Source: Lactiplantibacillus plantarum
GTDB taxonomy: Bacteria; Bacillota; Bacilli; Lactobacillales; Lactobacillaceae
Direction of reading: 5' to 3'
DNA: 64,000 nucleotides
Assembly: GCF_014131735.1 (NCBI RefSeq)
Contig: NZ_CP039121.1
Coordinates: 1,860,001 to 1,924,000, forward strand
Of this stretch, positions 10,367 to 19,571 are shown piece after piece; the first letter of the stretch is position 1; the number at the start of each line of letters is the position of its first letter. The notes beneath the pieces were generated by a model that ran no database searches, was not told the DNA's origin, and saw only the letters and a program-made list of their open reading frames with translations. The position numbers and the translations under genes are program-made.

Positions 10367-11406
10367 TCGTCAAAGTACCGGTAATAATCTAATAATTTGC
10401 GGGCTAATTCTCGTTGGAACGCACCCATCAGTCCAATCATCCGTGAATACGGCATGGCGGTCGGCCCGAGCAAGGCAATCACACCTTGTCCGTGTTGATC
10501 AACATCGTAAGTCGCGGTAATTAAACTGTAGTTCTTCAACAAATCGTTGGTGATCTCATTACCGATTCGGACTTGAATCCGTTGACCGGGTGGACCAATC
10601 ACGTTAGCTAACCGGTCCGTTTGGTCGAGTAACGAGTACAATGACTGTAACTCTTTAGGGCTCTGCTGGTCCGTATAGTTGAACAAATTCAACTTACCAC
10701 CAACATAAAAGCGCTCGGAAGCTGCCTTGGACAACACACTGCCAAAAATATCTAAGAAACCATCTGGATCTTGCAAATACTGTGCAAGTTTTAACGGAAT
10801 CTCATGCGTTAATTGGCGGAGGACGTCTTGTAACGGCAGGCCAACCAGTTGATCGTCGATGAAACGAACGACCGGTTCCAGCTCATCGCCGGTAATGTCA
10901 CTAGGAATAGTAAACGTCTGGTTTTCAACGTCACCATTATTCGTCACTAGAATCGCCATTACTTGATGATTCCCCAACGGAACGAGTCTGAAACCACTCA
11001 ACCGACTATCTTTAAGTTCAGGTCGCAATGTAAAGGTCGTGTAACTTGTCAGTTGCGACAAGATATCCGCCGACTGAGCAACGATCTCATCGATCTTGTG
11101 AAATTCACCGCCTAATGAATGTTGAATCACCTTCAAGTCTTTGCCATCCACCTTTTCAGGCTTTAGGATATGGTCAACATAGTACCGATACCCCTTAATC
11201 GATGGAATTCGCCCTGAAGACAAATGCGTTTTGACGATTAATCCTAAATCTTCTAGTCGGGCCATTTCATTACGAATCGTCGCTGAACTGACCTTGATCG
11301 GTAGTTCTTGAACTAGCGATTTGGATCCAACTGGATTACCGCCCTCGGTATAGTCACGGACAATGGCCTTTAAAATTAGGCTTTGTCGTTCAGTTAACGT
11401 GATCAT
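10363..11406 (-). CDS. hrcA: Heat-inducible transcription repressor HrcA
   Basis: 347-residue repressor of the heat-shock operon. The N-terminal winged helix ([27 protein letters not shown] through [18 protein letters not shown]) binds CIRCE; the remainder is the GAF-like dimerisation core. It is the first gene of the operon and represses itself through two CIRCE elements upstream. ATG at 11406 is chosen; a GTG lies one codon earlier, and both are close to the AAGAGG site. Confidence 0.97.
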   Translation of the reverse strand: MITLTERQSLILKAIVRDYTEGGNPVGSKSLVQELPIKVSSATIRNEMARLEDLGLIVKTHLSSGRIPSIKGYRYYVDHILKPEKVDGKDLKVIQHSLGGEFHKIDEIVAQSADILSQLTSYTTFTLRPELKDSRLSGFRLVPLGNHQVMAILVTNNGDVENQTFTIPSDITGDELEPVVRFIDDQLVGLPLQDVLRQLTHEIPLKLAQYLQDPDGFLDIFGSVLSKAASERFYVGGKLNLFNYTDQQSPKELQSLYSLLDQTDRLANVIGPPGQRIQVRIGNEITNDLLKNYSLITATYDVDQHGQGVIALLGPTAMPYSRMIGLMGAFQRELARKLLDYYRYFDE

Positions 11407-11415
11407 CACCTCTTT

Positions 11416-11442
11416 TTAGCACTTAACTTAATGGAGTGCTAA
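11416..11442. promoter_or_regulatory. CIRCE operator, proximal copy
   Basis: Inverted repeat TTAGCACTT-N9-GAGTGCTAA, one mismatch from the CIRCE consensus (TTAGCACTC-N9-GAGTGCTAA). It lies between the proximal promoter and the hrcA start, where HrcA binding blocks transcription. Confidence 0.95.
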
Positions 11443-11452
11443 CACAATTACT

Positions 11453-11481
11453 AATATAACAACCACCCTGATGAAAGTCAA
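11453..11481 (-). promoter_or_regulatory. Proximal promoter of the hrcA operon
   Basis: -35 TTGACT (11476-11481), 17-base spacer, -10 TATATT (11453-11458) on the minus strand, immediately upstream of the proximal CIRCE. Confidence 0.8.
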
Positions 11482-11570
11482 GGAAAGACAAAGTATTTCT
11501 AGAAAAGAATGCTTAAATTATTAGGACACCAGTCCCACTATGACTGGACTTAATTGACCGTCGCCCCCAA

Positions 11571-11597
11571 TTAGCACTCCTTACTTACGAGTGCTAA
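11571..11597. promoter_or_regulatory. CIRCE operator, distal copy
   Basis: Perfect consensus TTAGCACTC-N9-GAGTGCTAA. Its upstream end overlaps the -10 of the distal promoter. Confidence 0.96.
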
Positions 11598-11624
11598 TAT
11601 ACACCCTCACCCTTCACAATGCAA
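11596..11624 (-). promoter_or_regulatory. Distal promoter of the hrcA operon
   Basis: -35 TTGCAT (11619-11624), 17-base spacer, -10 TATATT (11596-11601) on the minus strand, directly abutting the perfect CIRCE. Each of two tandem promoters therefore has its own operator. Confidence 0.7.
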
Positions 11625-11685
11625 GCATGGTGCCTAGCAGACTACTCGCTTTTCTGCTGCCATTACTCAGCACACCAGCCACAAC

Positions 11686-11723
11686 AAAAAAATCTCAAGA
11701 GTTACAGACTCTCGAGATTTTTG
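11686..11723 (-). terminator. Terminator of the truB-ribF-aldB operon
   Basis: Hairpin AAAATCTC-AGAGT/ACTCT-GAGATTTT with flanking A and T runs, about 75 bases after the aldB stop codon. It isolates this operon from the heat-shock promoters downstream. Confidence 0.75.
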
Positions 11724-11796
11724 ACTAGCCTGATGTACATTGCCAACAGACATTCTAGTGAAACCTGGCCTTAACGGTAATCAGCTTTCAAACTAA

Positions 11797-12507
11797 TCAA
11801 CGTTCAGCTTTATTAATGGCATGATCAATGGTTTCATTATCAAATTGTTCTTGTAAGTACGCTTCATTGTCGATTGGCAAGTGCACATGAAAGTCAGCAA
11901 AATGTTGAACTTTCAGCGTCGCTTGTTCGACTTCAAACCCCAGCAAGTGTCCACCTAATTGATGGTCTTTACTTAGAAAGTGTAAGTGAAAGCCACCGAC
12001 CGTAGCGCCTTGGAACAAATGCGGTGCGTAGTAGCCAATAATCGTTCCGTCAACATGTTCACCGGTGAATTCCGGTTGTGTTGCCGTTGCCGCGACTAAT
12101 GTTTTGTACGGTGGCTCCTGACGAGGCGCGACTCGCGTCTTGACTTTTGCAAAGGTCCCATCGACGCGAATAGCCGCAAACACGTTGGTCAAACGATAGT
12201 CATGAACCACTTGTTGCTCGAAATCAGTTTGTGTGATTGCAGCTAATTGCGCACTAATATCAGGCTTTTCAAAGTGCACCGATGCAAATGGTAACGTCTC
12301 TTCGGGCTGAATTTCCCGAATTTGACCATCCTCACGTGCTTGATAGGCGTGACCTCCTAGAATAATCACTTCACCATTGAGACCGTCTAACGTCCCAATA
12401 CCCGTATCACCATGGGTTAAGAGTTCACCAGCCGTAATCGTCCCGTCAAATAATCCGGGAACAAGTAAGCCTAATGTGCCGTGTTGAAAAATTGTTGTTG
12501 TGTCCAT
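11797..12507 (-). CDS. aldB: Alpha-acetolactate decarboxylase
   Basis: 236-residue enzyme converting alpha-acetolactate to acetoin with loss of CO2, part of pyruvate dissipation and of control over branched-chain amino acid precursors. The N-terminal signature is FQHGTLGLLVPGLFDGTITAGELL; the zinc-binding histidines are in GGFHLHFLSKDHQLGGHLLGF. Its ATG directly follows the ribF stop codon, so it is the last gene of the truB-ribF-aldB unit. Confidence 0.95.
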   Translation of the reverse strand: MDTTTIFQHGTLGLLVPGLFDGTITAGELLTHGDTGIGTLDGLNGEVIILGGHAYQAREDGQIREIQPEETLPFASVHFEKPDISAQLAAITQTDFEQQVVHDYRLTNVFAAIRVDGTFAKVKTRVAPRQEPPYKTLVAATATQPEFTGEHVDGTIIGYYAPHLFQGATVGGFHLHFLSKDHQLGGHLLGFEVEQATLKVQHFADFHVHLPIDNEAYLQEQFDNETIDHAINKAER

Positions 12508-13509
12508 TCATTGTGCCTCCAAACGATTTGATTGTTGTGCAACTTGAATCCGGGGTGTGACCACAAAGGGATGCGCCACATAATAGTCACGGGTGTTTTG
12601 TTCATCCCGCTTTAATTGCGCAACCAAGGCATCCGCCCCAGCAAATTTAATTTCACCGCGCATCCGGTGCCCCCAACGCACCGTTAAATTGTGGCCATAA
12701 AGATCTCCTTGGAAACCTAATAAGTATATTTCAACCGTGATTGGTCGGTGATCACCAAACGTGACATTTCGTCCAACTGAGGCCATTCCCATAACCCAGC
12801 GTGTCCCAATCTGCACCATCGTCGCGTAAATGCCAATTCCGGGAACCCGGGTATTGGGCCCGTGAGCAACGTTGGCCGTTGGAAAGCCGAGCGTTCGGCC
12901 CCGCGCTTCACCATGAACTACTTCGCCGGCAGTTTCATATTGATAGCCCAGTAACCGGTTAGCCGTATCGATATCTCCCGCGTCCAAAGCGCGGCGAATC
13001 CGCGTGGAACTGATCTTTTCAGCATCTAATTCCGCCTTAGGAACTTCAATGATTTCAAACCGGTTATGACCATAGTCATTCAAACGCTGCATATTTGCAA
13101 TTTCAGCTGGCCCGTACGTGTAATCAAAACCAGCAACCACCGTTTGTGCGTGTAATCCAACAATTAACTGATCGACAAACGTTTGGGGTGGCATGGCACC
13201 GACCGTGGCATCAAAGTGAAGTACATATAAGATGTCAACGCCGAGCTCACTCATCAATGCCGTTTTTTGATCAATTGTCGTTAAATAACGGACTTGCTGC
13301 GGATCAGTGTGTTTAAAAACAACTGACGGATGCTGGTCAAACGTCATCACCGCTAGTTTGGCGTGTTGCGCCTGAGCGGCCTGGCGTGCCGTTGCAACGA
13401 CTTGCTGATGTCCACGGTGAACGCCGTCAAAAAATCCTAAGGCCAATACGATTGGTCCTTCGGGAATCTGACTCAACGCCACGGGATACTTTAAATTAAT
13501 CACCTGCAT
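12508..13509 (-). CDS. ribF: Bifunctional riboflavin kinase / FAD synthetase
   Basis: 333 residues. The N-terminal FAD synthetase (adenylyltransferase) domain has LGFFDGVHRGHQQVV and the later ISSTRIRRAL motif; the C-terminal flavokinase has GRTLGFPTANV and the YGHNLTVRW region. It makes FMN and FAD from riboflavin. It follows truB closely, an arrangement common in Firmicutes. A C-terminal tail of about 25 residues extends past the flavokinase core. Confidence 0.96.
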   Translation of the reverse strand: MQVINLKYPVALSQIPEGPIVLALGFFDGVHRGHQQVVATARQAAQAQHAKLAVMTFDQHPSVVFKHTDPQQVRYLTTIDQKTALMSELGVDILYVLHFDATVGAMPPQTFVDQLIVGLHAQTVVAGFDYTYGPAEIANMQRLNDYGHNRFEIIEVPKAELDAEKISSTRIRRALDAGDIDTANRLLGYQYETAGEVVHGEARGRTLGFPTANVAHGPNTRVPGIGIYATMVQIGTRWVMGMASVGRNVTFGDHRPITVEIYLLGFQGDLYGHNLTVRWGHRMRGEIKFAGADALVAQLKRDEQNTRDYYVAHPFVVTPRIQVAQQSNRLEAQ

Positions 13510-13521
13510 GACAAAAACTCC

Positions 13522-14445
13522 TTAATTGACCGCAAACATTTTGAACGGCTTGTACCGCTGTTCGTCCGGTCGATAACTATATAGACATTTTAGGCTGTTT
13601 TGGTAAACTAACGCAACCATCGTGTTCGCATCTGGATCAGTTTGTTGCCCTTCTGCCGCCGTAATAAAGGCCCCATTTTTGACCCGTTGCCACTGCTCAT
13701 CCGTTAACGTGACTCGCGGGTACTGACTTAAAGCTTTATCAATTGGCGCCAATAATGCTCCGGCCGTTCCAGCATCGACGTGGGCCGCGATTTCCTCAAA
13801 GGTCACGGTTTCATCTAAAGTAAAGCCGCCACTCTTTAATCGGGTCAAATCACTCATCACAGCGGGTACCCCGAGCACTTTGCCGACATCCACCGCTAGC
13901 GTGCGAACATAAGTCCCTTTACTACAAGCGACCGTAAAATAGATCGTCTGAGTCTGGGTTGCCGAGTCATAGGTAGATGCCTGCCGTTGCTTGAAGCTGC
14001 TAATTGTGATATGCCGTTCTGGGCGCTCGACAGTTTCACCACTGCGCGCATAGTCATATAAACGCCGCCCATTTACTTTTACTGCTGAAAACATCGGTGG
14101 AATTTGCGTAATGGCCCCCGTCATCTGTGCCAGCGCAGCATCAACTTGGTCACTTGTGAACGGCTCTGTGACCGCTTGGCGCGCAATCTCCTCACCATCT
14201 AAATCTTCAGTAGTCGTTGCAAATCCGAGGGTAATGCTCCCTTGGTATTCTTTGCCAGAAGCCACTAAAAATTGCACAACTTTAGTCGCATTCCCAATAC
14301 AAATCGGTAAAACGCCATCCACATTTGGGTCCAGTGTCCCTGAATGACCTACTTTGCGGGTCTGATAGAGTCGTCGGATTTTAGCGACACAGTCAAAGCT
14401 CGTCATCCCACGAGGTTTATATAATGGTAGAATCCCGTTCAACAT
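13522..14445 (-). CDS. truB: tRNA pseudouridine(55) synthase TruB
   Basis: 307 residues from the ATG at 14445 (MLNGILPLYKP), which has a GAAGG site eight bases upstream; an in-frame TTG at 14460 would add five residues but overlaps that site. The catalytic Asp is in VGHSGTLDPNVDG. It modifies U55 in the T loop of tRNAs. First gene of the unit with ribF and aldB. Confidence 0.96.
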   Translation of the reverse strand: MLNGILPLYKPRGMTSFDCVAKIRRLYQTRKVGHSGTLDPNVDGVLPICIGNATKVVQFLVASGKEYQGSITLGFATTTEDLDGEEIARQAVTEPFTSDQVDAALAQMTGAITQIPPMFSAVKVNGRRLYDYARSGETVERPERHITISSFKQRQASTYDSATQTQTIYFTVACSKGTYVRTLAVDVGKVLGVPAVMSDLTRLKSGGFTLDETVTFEEIAAHVDAGTAGALLAPIDKALSQYPRVTLTDEQWQRVKNGAFITAAEGQQTDPDANTMVALVYQNSLKCLYSYRPDEQRYKPFKMFAVN

Positions 14446-14533
14446 AAAAAACGCCTTCAATCATTTAAATTCGGTTTCTAGTGGCAGCCAATCGCCGTGC
14501 CACGGATTCGATCGTTCTTAATCGACGGTTTTC

Positions 14534-14542
14534 AGTATACCA
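14534..14542 (-). promoter_or_regulatory. Extended -10 promoter for truB-ribF-aldB
   Basis: TGGTATACT on the minus strand (hexamer TATACT at 14534-14539) is a good extended -10, about 90 bases before truB; no strong -35 is visible. The remainder of the 14,461-14,929 gap shows no gene; a weak AGCGT/ACGCT hairpin with a T-run near 14,828-14,865 may terminate the aro operon. Confidence 0.5.
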
Positions 14543-14929
14543 CACCTCACAAATATGTAAGCGGATTATCACAGAATTCAAGGCCCTGAGCACCGCAACT
14601 AAGATACCCCAAATCGACACGCTGGTCCGGTGCCACTGACGACCACGTATGTGCCTGGCAAAGCTGTATTTAACTCATTGATCCAGAAAACCGTGAGCTT
14701 AATCCCTATTAGTCAAATAAAACGACTGAAAAACAAGAATCGCACAAATTAGTCCCCTTATCAAAAGGATACCGCGCGGGACCGTCCCTAATTACGCCGA
14801 TGACTTTCAACATATGCTGCCATCAAAAAAGCGTGCAACGACCTTAGTGTGGCTGATGTACGCTTATTCAATGTTATCGTCTTAAAATGCAACCGGCACG
14901 CTAACCACAGTTGACAGTTACATGGTTCT

Positions 14930-15451
14930 TCAAGCCTGGAGCGCAACTGGTTGCTGATTCAGCCACTGCTGAATTTGGCGGGCAATCTGCTGGGGTGTCA
15001 GTTGATCGGTTGCGATCGTCAAATCGGCCGCAGCGGCATATAAGGCTTGGCGCCGTTGCTTCAACGCAATCAGTGCCCCTGTATCCAATTCATTGACAAG
15101 TGGTCGGCTAGTATCATTTTTAACACGGTTAATAGTGGTTTGATCACTAGCCGTCAACCAGATAACTGGCACCGTGCTTTGTTTCAGACTAATTGCATTC
15201 ATTGCAATGGTCGGAGTACCACCACCGGTCGATAAAATCCCGGGTGTTTCGAGTGCTTGGAGCAAAGTCTGATGCTCCAATTGCCGGAAGTACCCCTCTC
15301 CTTGCTCCGCAAAAATAGTCGTAATCGACCGTCCCGCCCGCTGAACAATCAAATCATCTAAATCAGCATGTTTAGTTGCTAACCCGGCCGCCAAAAGCCG
15401 ACCGACCGTTGTTTTCCCACTACCCATAAATCCAATTAAAATTGCTCGCAT
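14930..15451 (-). CDS. aroK: Shikimate kinase
   Basis: 173-residue P-loop kinase that phosphorylates shikimate at O3. Walker A is GFMGSGKTTVGR; the shikimate-binding DLDDLI and GGGTP motifs and the lid Arg in NDTSRPLV are present. Last gene of the aromatic operon, starting two bases after the tyrA stop codon. Confidence 0.96.
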   Translation of the reverse strand: MRAILIGFMGSGKTTVGRLLAAGLATKHADLDDLIVQRAGRSITTIFAEQGEGYFRQLEHQTLLQALETPGILSTGGGTPTIAMNAISLKQSTVPVIWLTASDQTTINRVKNDTSRPLVNELDTGALIALKQRRQALYAAAADLTIATDQLTPQQIARQIQQWLNQQPVALQA

Positions 15452-15453
15452 TC

Positions 15454-16557
15454 TTAATTCCTCCTTACAATCTGATAACCCGCATCAGCTAACAACGACG
15501 ATGCTTGCGTTCTCGTCTTTAGATCACTAAACGTCAGTTGCAAGACACCATCAATCTCTTCACGAATCTCTAAAATATGAATATTGACTAAGCTCAGCTG
15601 AGCCTGTGCGAGCCGCTGAGTGACATCCGCGAGAGCGCCAACACGGTCGGGGACGTTCAAAAACAAATCATAAAAGTTTGGTAGTCCTCCCAACTGTTCC
15701 GGTCCCAAGTGATCACGCGTCACCTTAGCTGTCGCAAAAAATTCGTACAATGTTGCTTGATCATGCACCCTAATGGCTGTCTTGATGCGCAACAGTTGGT
15801 CAATATAATCCTGCAATTGATTGGTTATTAGTTCAGCATTAGTCATCAGGATGGCCGCCCACATCGTGGGGTCCGAACTGGCAATCCGAGTAATACTTTT
15901 AAACCCACCAGCCGCTAATCGCAACCCGAGTGCCGAATCTGCCAAAGCCACCTGAGTCTGATCAACTAAAGCCGCAGCGACAATATGTGGCAAATGACTT
16001 AACTGTCCTACAATCCGGTCATGCTGTATTGCAGTGACCGTCAACCATTTGACGTGAGTCGCTTTTAACAATGCTTGCAGCCGTTGAACGGCTGCTTGAT
16101 TAGTCCGGCCCGGCACTAACAAGTAAAAGGCGTTCTCGAATAAGTTGGCGCGGCCAGCCGTCACACCCGATTTATGTGAACCCGCCATTGGATGACCGCC
16201 GATGAAAGTCACACCGTGCTGTTGTATGGCAAGCGCGGCATGCATCACCACTTGTTTAGTACTCCCGACATCCGTCACAAGCACCCCTGCCTTGAGTGGC
16301 ATCATAGCCAGTCGGTGCAAGTCAGCAACGATCACATCAACTGGCCCCGCTAAAATAATCACATCAGCGTCGCTCGCGACCGCGGCCAAATCAGTGCCAC
16401 TAGCATCGATCATACCCTGTTGACGCGCATAACTCAGGCTGACATCGTCACGATCAATCCCAATAATGTGCACCGTGGGATGGGCCTGCTTAATGCTTAG
16501 TGCCAACGAACTGCCAATTAGCCCCAAACCTTTGATCAATACAGTTGTCATCTTCAC
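15454..16557 (-). CDS. tyrA: Prephenate dehydrogenase
   Basis: 367 residues. The N-terminal Rossmann domain (IKGLGLIGSSLALSIK) binds NAD; the helical dimerisation domain contains HPMAGSHKSG; the C-terminal 75 residues form an ACT domain (PDRVGALADVTQRLAQAQLSL), the usual site of tyrosine feedback inhibition. It oxidises prephenate to 4-hydroxyphenylpyruvate in tyrosine synthesis. The start overlaps the aroA stop by 4 bases. Confidence 0.95.
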   Translation of the reverse strand: MKMTTVLIKGLGLIGSSLALSIKQAHPTVHIIGIDRDDVSLSYARQQGMIDASGTDLAAVASDADVIILAGPVDVIVADLHRLAMMPLKAGVLVTDVGSTKQVVMHAALAIQQHGVTFIGGHPMAGSHKSGVTAGRANLFENAFYLLVPGRTNQAAVQRLQALLKATHVKWLTVTAIQHDRIVGQLSHLPHIVAAALVDQTQVALADSALGLRLAAGGFKSITRIASSDPTMWAAILMTNAELITNQLQDYIDQLLRIKTAIRVHDQATLYEFFATAKVTRDHLGPEQLGGLPNFYDLFLNVPDRVGALADVTQRLAQAQLSLVNIHILEIREEIDGVLQLTFSDLKTRTQASSLLADAGYQIVRRN

Positions 16558-17852
16558 ACCCCCTGGCTTAAACGTGCTAAATCTTCAAAGAACGTCGGGT
16601 ATGAAATGTTCACAGCTTCGGCGGACTCTAGTTCGGCGGGAGCGGCTAATCGCAACGCTGCAATCGCCACCATCATACCGATTCGGTGATCGCCATGGCT
16701 GGCTAATGGCTCGGTCGGCTGCCGCCAAGACTTGCGACCATCAATCACGAAGCCATCCGGTTGCGAAGTGATCTGAACACCAAGTTTTCGAAGCTCGGTC
16801 ACAATCGTTGCAATGCGATCGGTTTCCTTGACTCGTAATTCAGCAGCCCCACTGATTGTGCTAATACCATTCGCAGTCGCAGCCAACAATGCAACTAGTG
16901 GCAGTTCATCGATTACGGCAGGAATTTCAGTAGCAGTGACTTGGACCGGATGCAGTTGTGCAAACCGCACGTCAAGCGTGCCAACTGGTTCGCCCATCCG
17001 GTGTTCATGATCGACCGTCACTTGACCACCCATCCGTCGTAAAATGTTTAAGAAACCCGTTCGTGTCGGATTCAGTCCCACGTTCGTTAACCGGACATGT
17101 GAATTTGGAATAATCGTCGCGGCTGTCACGAAAAACGCAGCCGAGGAAAAATCGCCAGGAATCGTTAGTGACTGACCAACCAAGGCTGGCTGCGGTTGGA
17201 CCGTGATTGTTCGTTGATCAGGCGCCGTTTCAATTTGACCACCAAATTGTTGCAACAACCGTTCAGTGTGGTCACGAGTCGGTAATTTTTCAATAATCGT
17301 ACTTGCCTGATCGGCTTGCAGGGCTGCTAAAATCAAGGCGCTCTTAACTTGTGCACTAGCGACCTGCATCTCGGTACGACTACCATGTAAAGTCCGACCA
17401 GTGATCGTCATCGGTAAGTGCCCGGCTGTTAATTGTACCTGCGCCCCCATGGCTTGTAATGGTTGACGCACTCGCTCCATCGGCCGTTGACTAAGGGACG
17501 TATCGCCGACCAAGGTCGTCTCAAACGGTTGACCGGCTAACAACCCAGTTAATAAGCGAGTGGCCGTCCCCGCATTCCCCATGTCTAATGGTTGTTGTGG
17601 TTGGGTCAACCCACGTAAGCCGCGGCCACTGATCGTAACGGTCGTATCGACACGCTTGATTGGCACCCCTAACTTTTGCAGCGCCGTTAAAGTCGATAAG
17701 CAATCGGCGGCTGGCAAAAAGTGGTGCAAGGTCGTCGTCCCTTGACTAATTGCCCCTAAAATCAAGCCTCGATGTGAGACACTTTTATCGCCTGGTACAC
17801 TTAAGTCACCTTGTAACCCACTAGCTGGTTGAATACTTAGTTTTTTTATCAT
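16554..17852 (-). CDS. aroA: 3-phosphoshikimate 1-carboxyvinyltransferase (EPSP synthase)
   Basis: 432 residues joining shikimate-3-phosphate and PEP. Signatures: VPGDKSVSHRGLILGA near the N-terminus, MGNAGTATRLLTGL near residue 95, and the C-terminal RVKETDRI and SHGDHRIGM regions. It is called aroE in some lactobacillus annotations. It overlaps tyrA by 4 bases and follows the BacA/PheA-like gene. Confidence 0.96.
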   Translation of the reverse strand: MIKKLSIQPASGLQGDLSVPGDKSVSHRGLILGAISQGTTTLHHFLPAADCLSTLTALQKLGVPIKRVDTTVTISGRGLRGLTQPQQPLDMGNAGTATRLLTGLLAGQPFETTLVGDTSLSQRPMERVRQPLQAMGAQVQLTAGHLPMTITGRTLHGSRTEMQVASAQVKSALILAALQADQASTIIEKLPTRDHTERLLQQFGGQIETAPDQRTITVQPQPALVGQSLTIPGDFSSAAFFVTAATIIPNSHVRLTNVGLNPTRTGFLNILRRMGGQVTVDHEHRMGEPVGTLDVRFAQLHPVQVTATEIPAVIDELPLVALLAATANGISTISGAAELRVKETDRIATIVTELRKLGVQITSQPDGFVIDGRKSWRQPTEPLASHGDHRIGMMVAIAALRLAAPAELESAEAVNISYPTFFEDLARLSQGV

Positions 17853-17865
17853 TAATCATCATCAC

Positions 17866-18393
17866 CTAATTTATTTGATAGACGCACCACAACATCGAAG
17901 GTGTCAAACGTGCAAGTTCACGTTCATGAGTCGTCAGTGTCACGTTTTTCTCATTAGTTAGCACGTAGGCCGCCTGATTACGTTGATAAGCCTGATACGC
18001 TAAATACTTACTGGCGACTGTTTGCACCACGACCTGATGCACGACCCTCGTCAACAATTGGGCGGTCGCTGCATGCGTGTAACCAATTTGATTATCGGCA
18101 TTTACTCGTTGGAGCACGACAAGTGGATCGAGCTGGGTCATAAAACAACTGCTCAACGTTAATTGGGACAATAATGCGTAATGTATATCCCCCCAGCTGG
18201 CATTCAGTGTGTCTGATTTGAAAGCAGCTGGTATCACCAGTTGGTCACCAGAATAGGCCGTTAAATCAGTTAAAATGGTTTCAAAGCTCGGGTGTTTGAC
18301 AATCACCGCTTGGTCCTGCCAGTTGCGATGATTATAAACTTGCGCGGCCGCGTAACTATCCGTGGCGGTCGGGCCTAAAGTATGAATCTGCAT
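17866..18393 (-). CDS. Prephenate dehydratase/BacA-like protein
   Basis: 175 residues resembling the catalytic half of prephenate dehydratase: LGPTATDSYAAAQVY at the start (compare LGPxGTxS), FETILTD near residue 40, a VIPAAF segment, and a late ASKYLAYQAYQ...YVLTNEKN region that lines up by eye with the TSQAARKV...ALTNELA part of BacA, the prephenate decarboxylase of bacilysin synthesis. The Thr-Arg-Phe motif of true prephenate dehydratases and the ACT domain are both absent. Its place between aroC and aroA argues for a role on prephenate; whether it dehydrates, decarboxylates or regulates cannot be told from the sequence. Confidence 0.6.
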   Translation of the reverse strand: MQIHTLGPTATDSYAAAQVYNHRNWQDQAVIVKHPSFETILTDLTAYSGDQLVIPAAFKSDTLNASWGDIHYALLSQLTLSSCFMTQLDPLVVLQRVNADNQIGYTHAATAQLLTRVVHQVVVQTVASKYLAYQAYQRNQAAYVLTNEKNVTLTTHERELARLTPSMLWCVYQIN

Positions 18394-18401
18394 AGGCCCT
18401 C

Positions 18402-19571
18402 CTAATATTGTCGGAGTTCTTCGCGGTATGCCGTCACTGTTTGCTGGAAGCGAGCTAAGTTACTCCCGTCAAACGTTGCCGTCAATGCTCGCGTTAATTC
18501 AATCGCTACCACACTTTCAACCACAATCGAGGCGGGGACGATGGCCGTCGTGTCTGAACGCTCTACGCTCGCCTTTTGGCTGACTTTGGTCGCGATATCC
18601 ACACTTTGTAATGGTTTGTAAAGTGTTGGAATCGGCTTCATGGCGGCCTTAACAACAATCGGCATTCCATTAGTCATGCCACCTTCAAAGCCGCCCAAAT
18701 GATTGGTCAACCGTGACCAGCCGGCGTGTTCATCCCAACTAATCTCATCCATCACTTGGCTACCATAATGGCTGGCAGCCGCAAATCCATCACCAATTTC
18801 AACACCTTTCATGGCGTTGACTCCCATCACTGCTGCAGCTAACTGTCCATCTAATTTGGTATCCCAGTTCGTGTAACTGCCCAAACCAGCCGGCACATTT
18901 TCGGCAACGACCCGGATAACACCACCCAAGGTATCCCCGGCCTTCTTCGTTGCTGTGATCAGCTCATGGATTTCGGGAACCAAGGCCGCATCTGGTAATC
19001 GCAAATCATTTTGCGCGATTTGGGCTTGTAATTGATCAACGGATAGTGTTAAATCGGCCGTCACTTGCTTAGGGCCAATTTGTTGAACGTAGCCAACTAG
19101 GTGAATATCTAGCTGCGCCAATAATTGCTTACAAATCTGACCGATAGCCACTCGCATGGCTGTCTCACGAGCTGAGGAACGTTCTAGCACGTTTCGTAGA
19201 TCGCGATGACCATACTTCATTCCGCCTACTAAGTCAGCATGCCCCGGACGTGGACGAGTGACTTGCCGCAACGTATTGGTTGCCGTAGCTGGACTTACCG
19301 GATCCATGATTGCTGCCCAGTGCGCGTGATCGCGATTCATAATCGTTAATGCAATCGGGGAACCTAGCGTAACACCGTGCCGCACGCCACCAGTGATTTG
19401 GACGGTGTCATGTTCGATCTGCTGGCGATTGCCGCGGCCAAACCCACCTTGCCGGGCTGCGAGGCCTGTATTAATGGCATCAATGTCTAGCTGTAAGCCA
19501 GCCGGAATACCGGTCAGCACCCCTGTCAATTGAGGCCCGTGCGATTCGCCTGCCGTAACGTAATTAATCAT
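18402..19571 (-). CDS. aroC: Chorismate synthase
   Basis: 389 residues from the ATG at 19571, nine bases after AAGGAGG; the in-frame TTG at 19577 is inside the spacer. It converts EPSP to chorismate using reduced FMN. Signatures: TAGESHGPQL, RPRPGHADL with GMKYGHRDLRNVLERSSARETA, and the C-terminal RSDTTAIVPASIV. It overlaps the end of the upstream transporter-mutase gene by 8 bases. Confidence 0.97.
   Translation of the reverse strand: MINYVTAGESHGPQLTGVLTGIPAGLQLDIDAINTGLAARQGGFGRGNRQQIEHDTVQITGGVRHGVTLGSPIALTIMNRDHAHWAAIMDPVSPATATNTLRQVTRPRPGHADLVGGMKYGHRDLRNVLERSSARETAMRVAIGQICKQLLAQLDIHLVGYVQQIGPKQVTADLTLSVDQLQAQIAQNDLRLPDAALVPEIHELITATKKAGDTLGGVIRVVAENVPAGLGSYTNWDTKLDGQLAAAVMGVNAMKGVEIGDGFAAASHYGSQVMDEISWDEHAGWSRLTNHLGGFEGGMTNGMPIVVKAAMKPIPTLYKPLQSVDIATKVSQKASVERSDTTAIVPASIVVESVVAIELTRALTATFDGSNLARFQQTVTAYREELRQY

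Noticed and set aside
14461..14929. Possible small gene or RNA between truB and aroK
   Set aside because: No open frame with a binding site and no clear structured RNA; only the truB promoter and a weak hairpin are visible.
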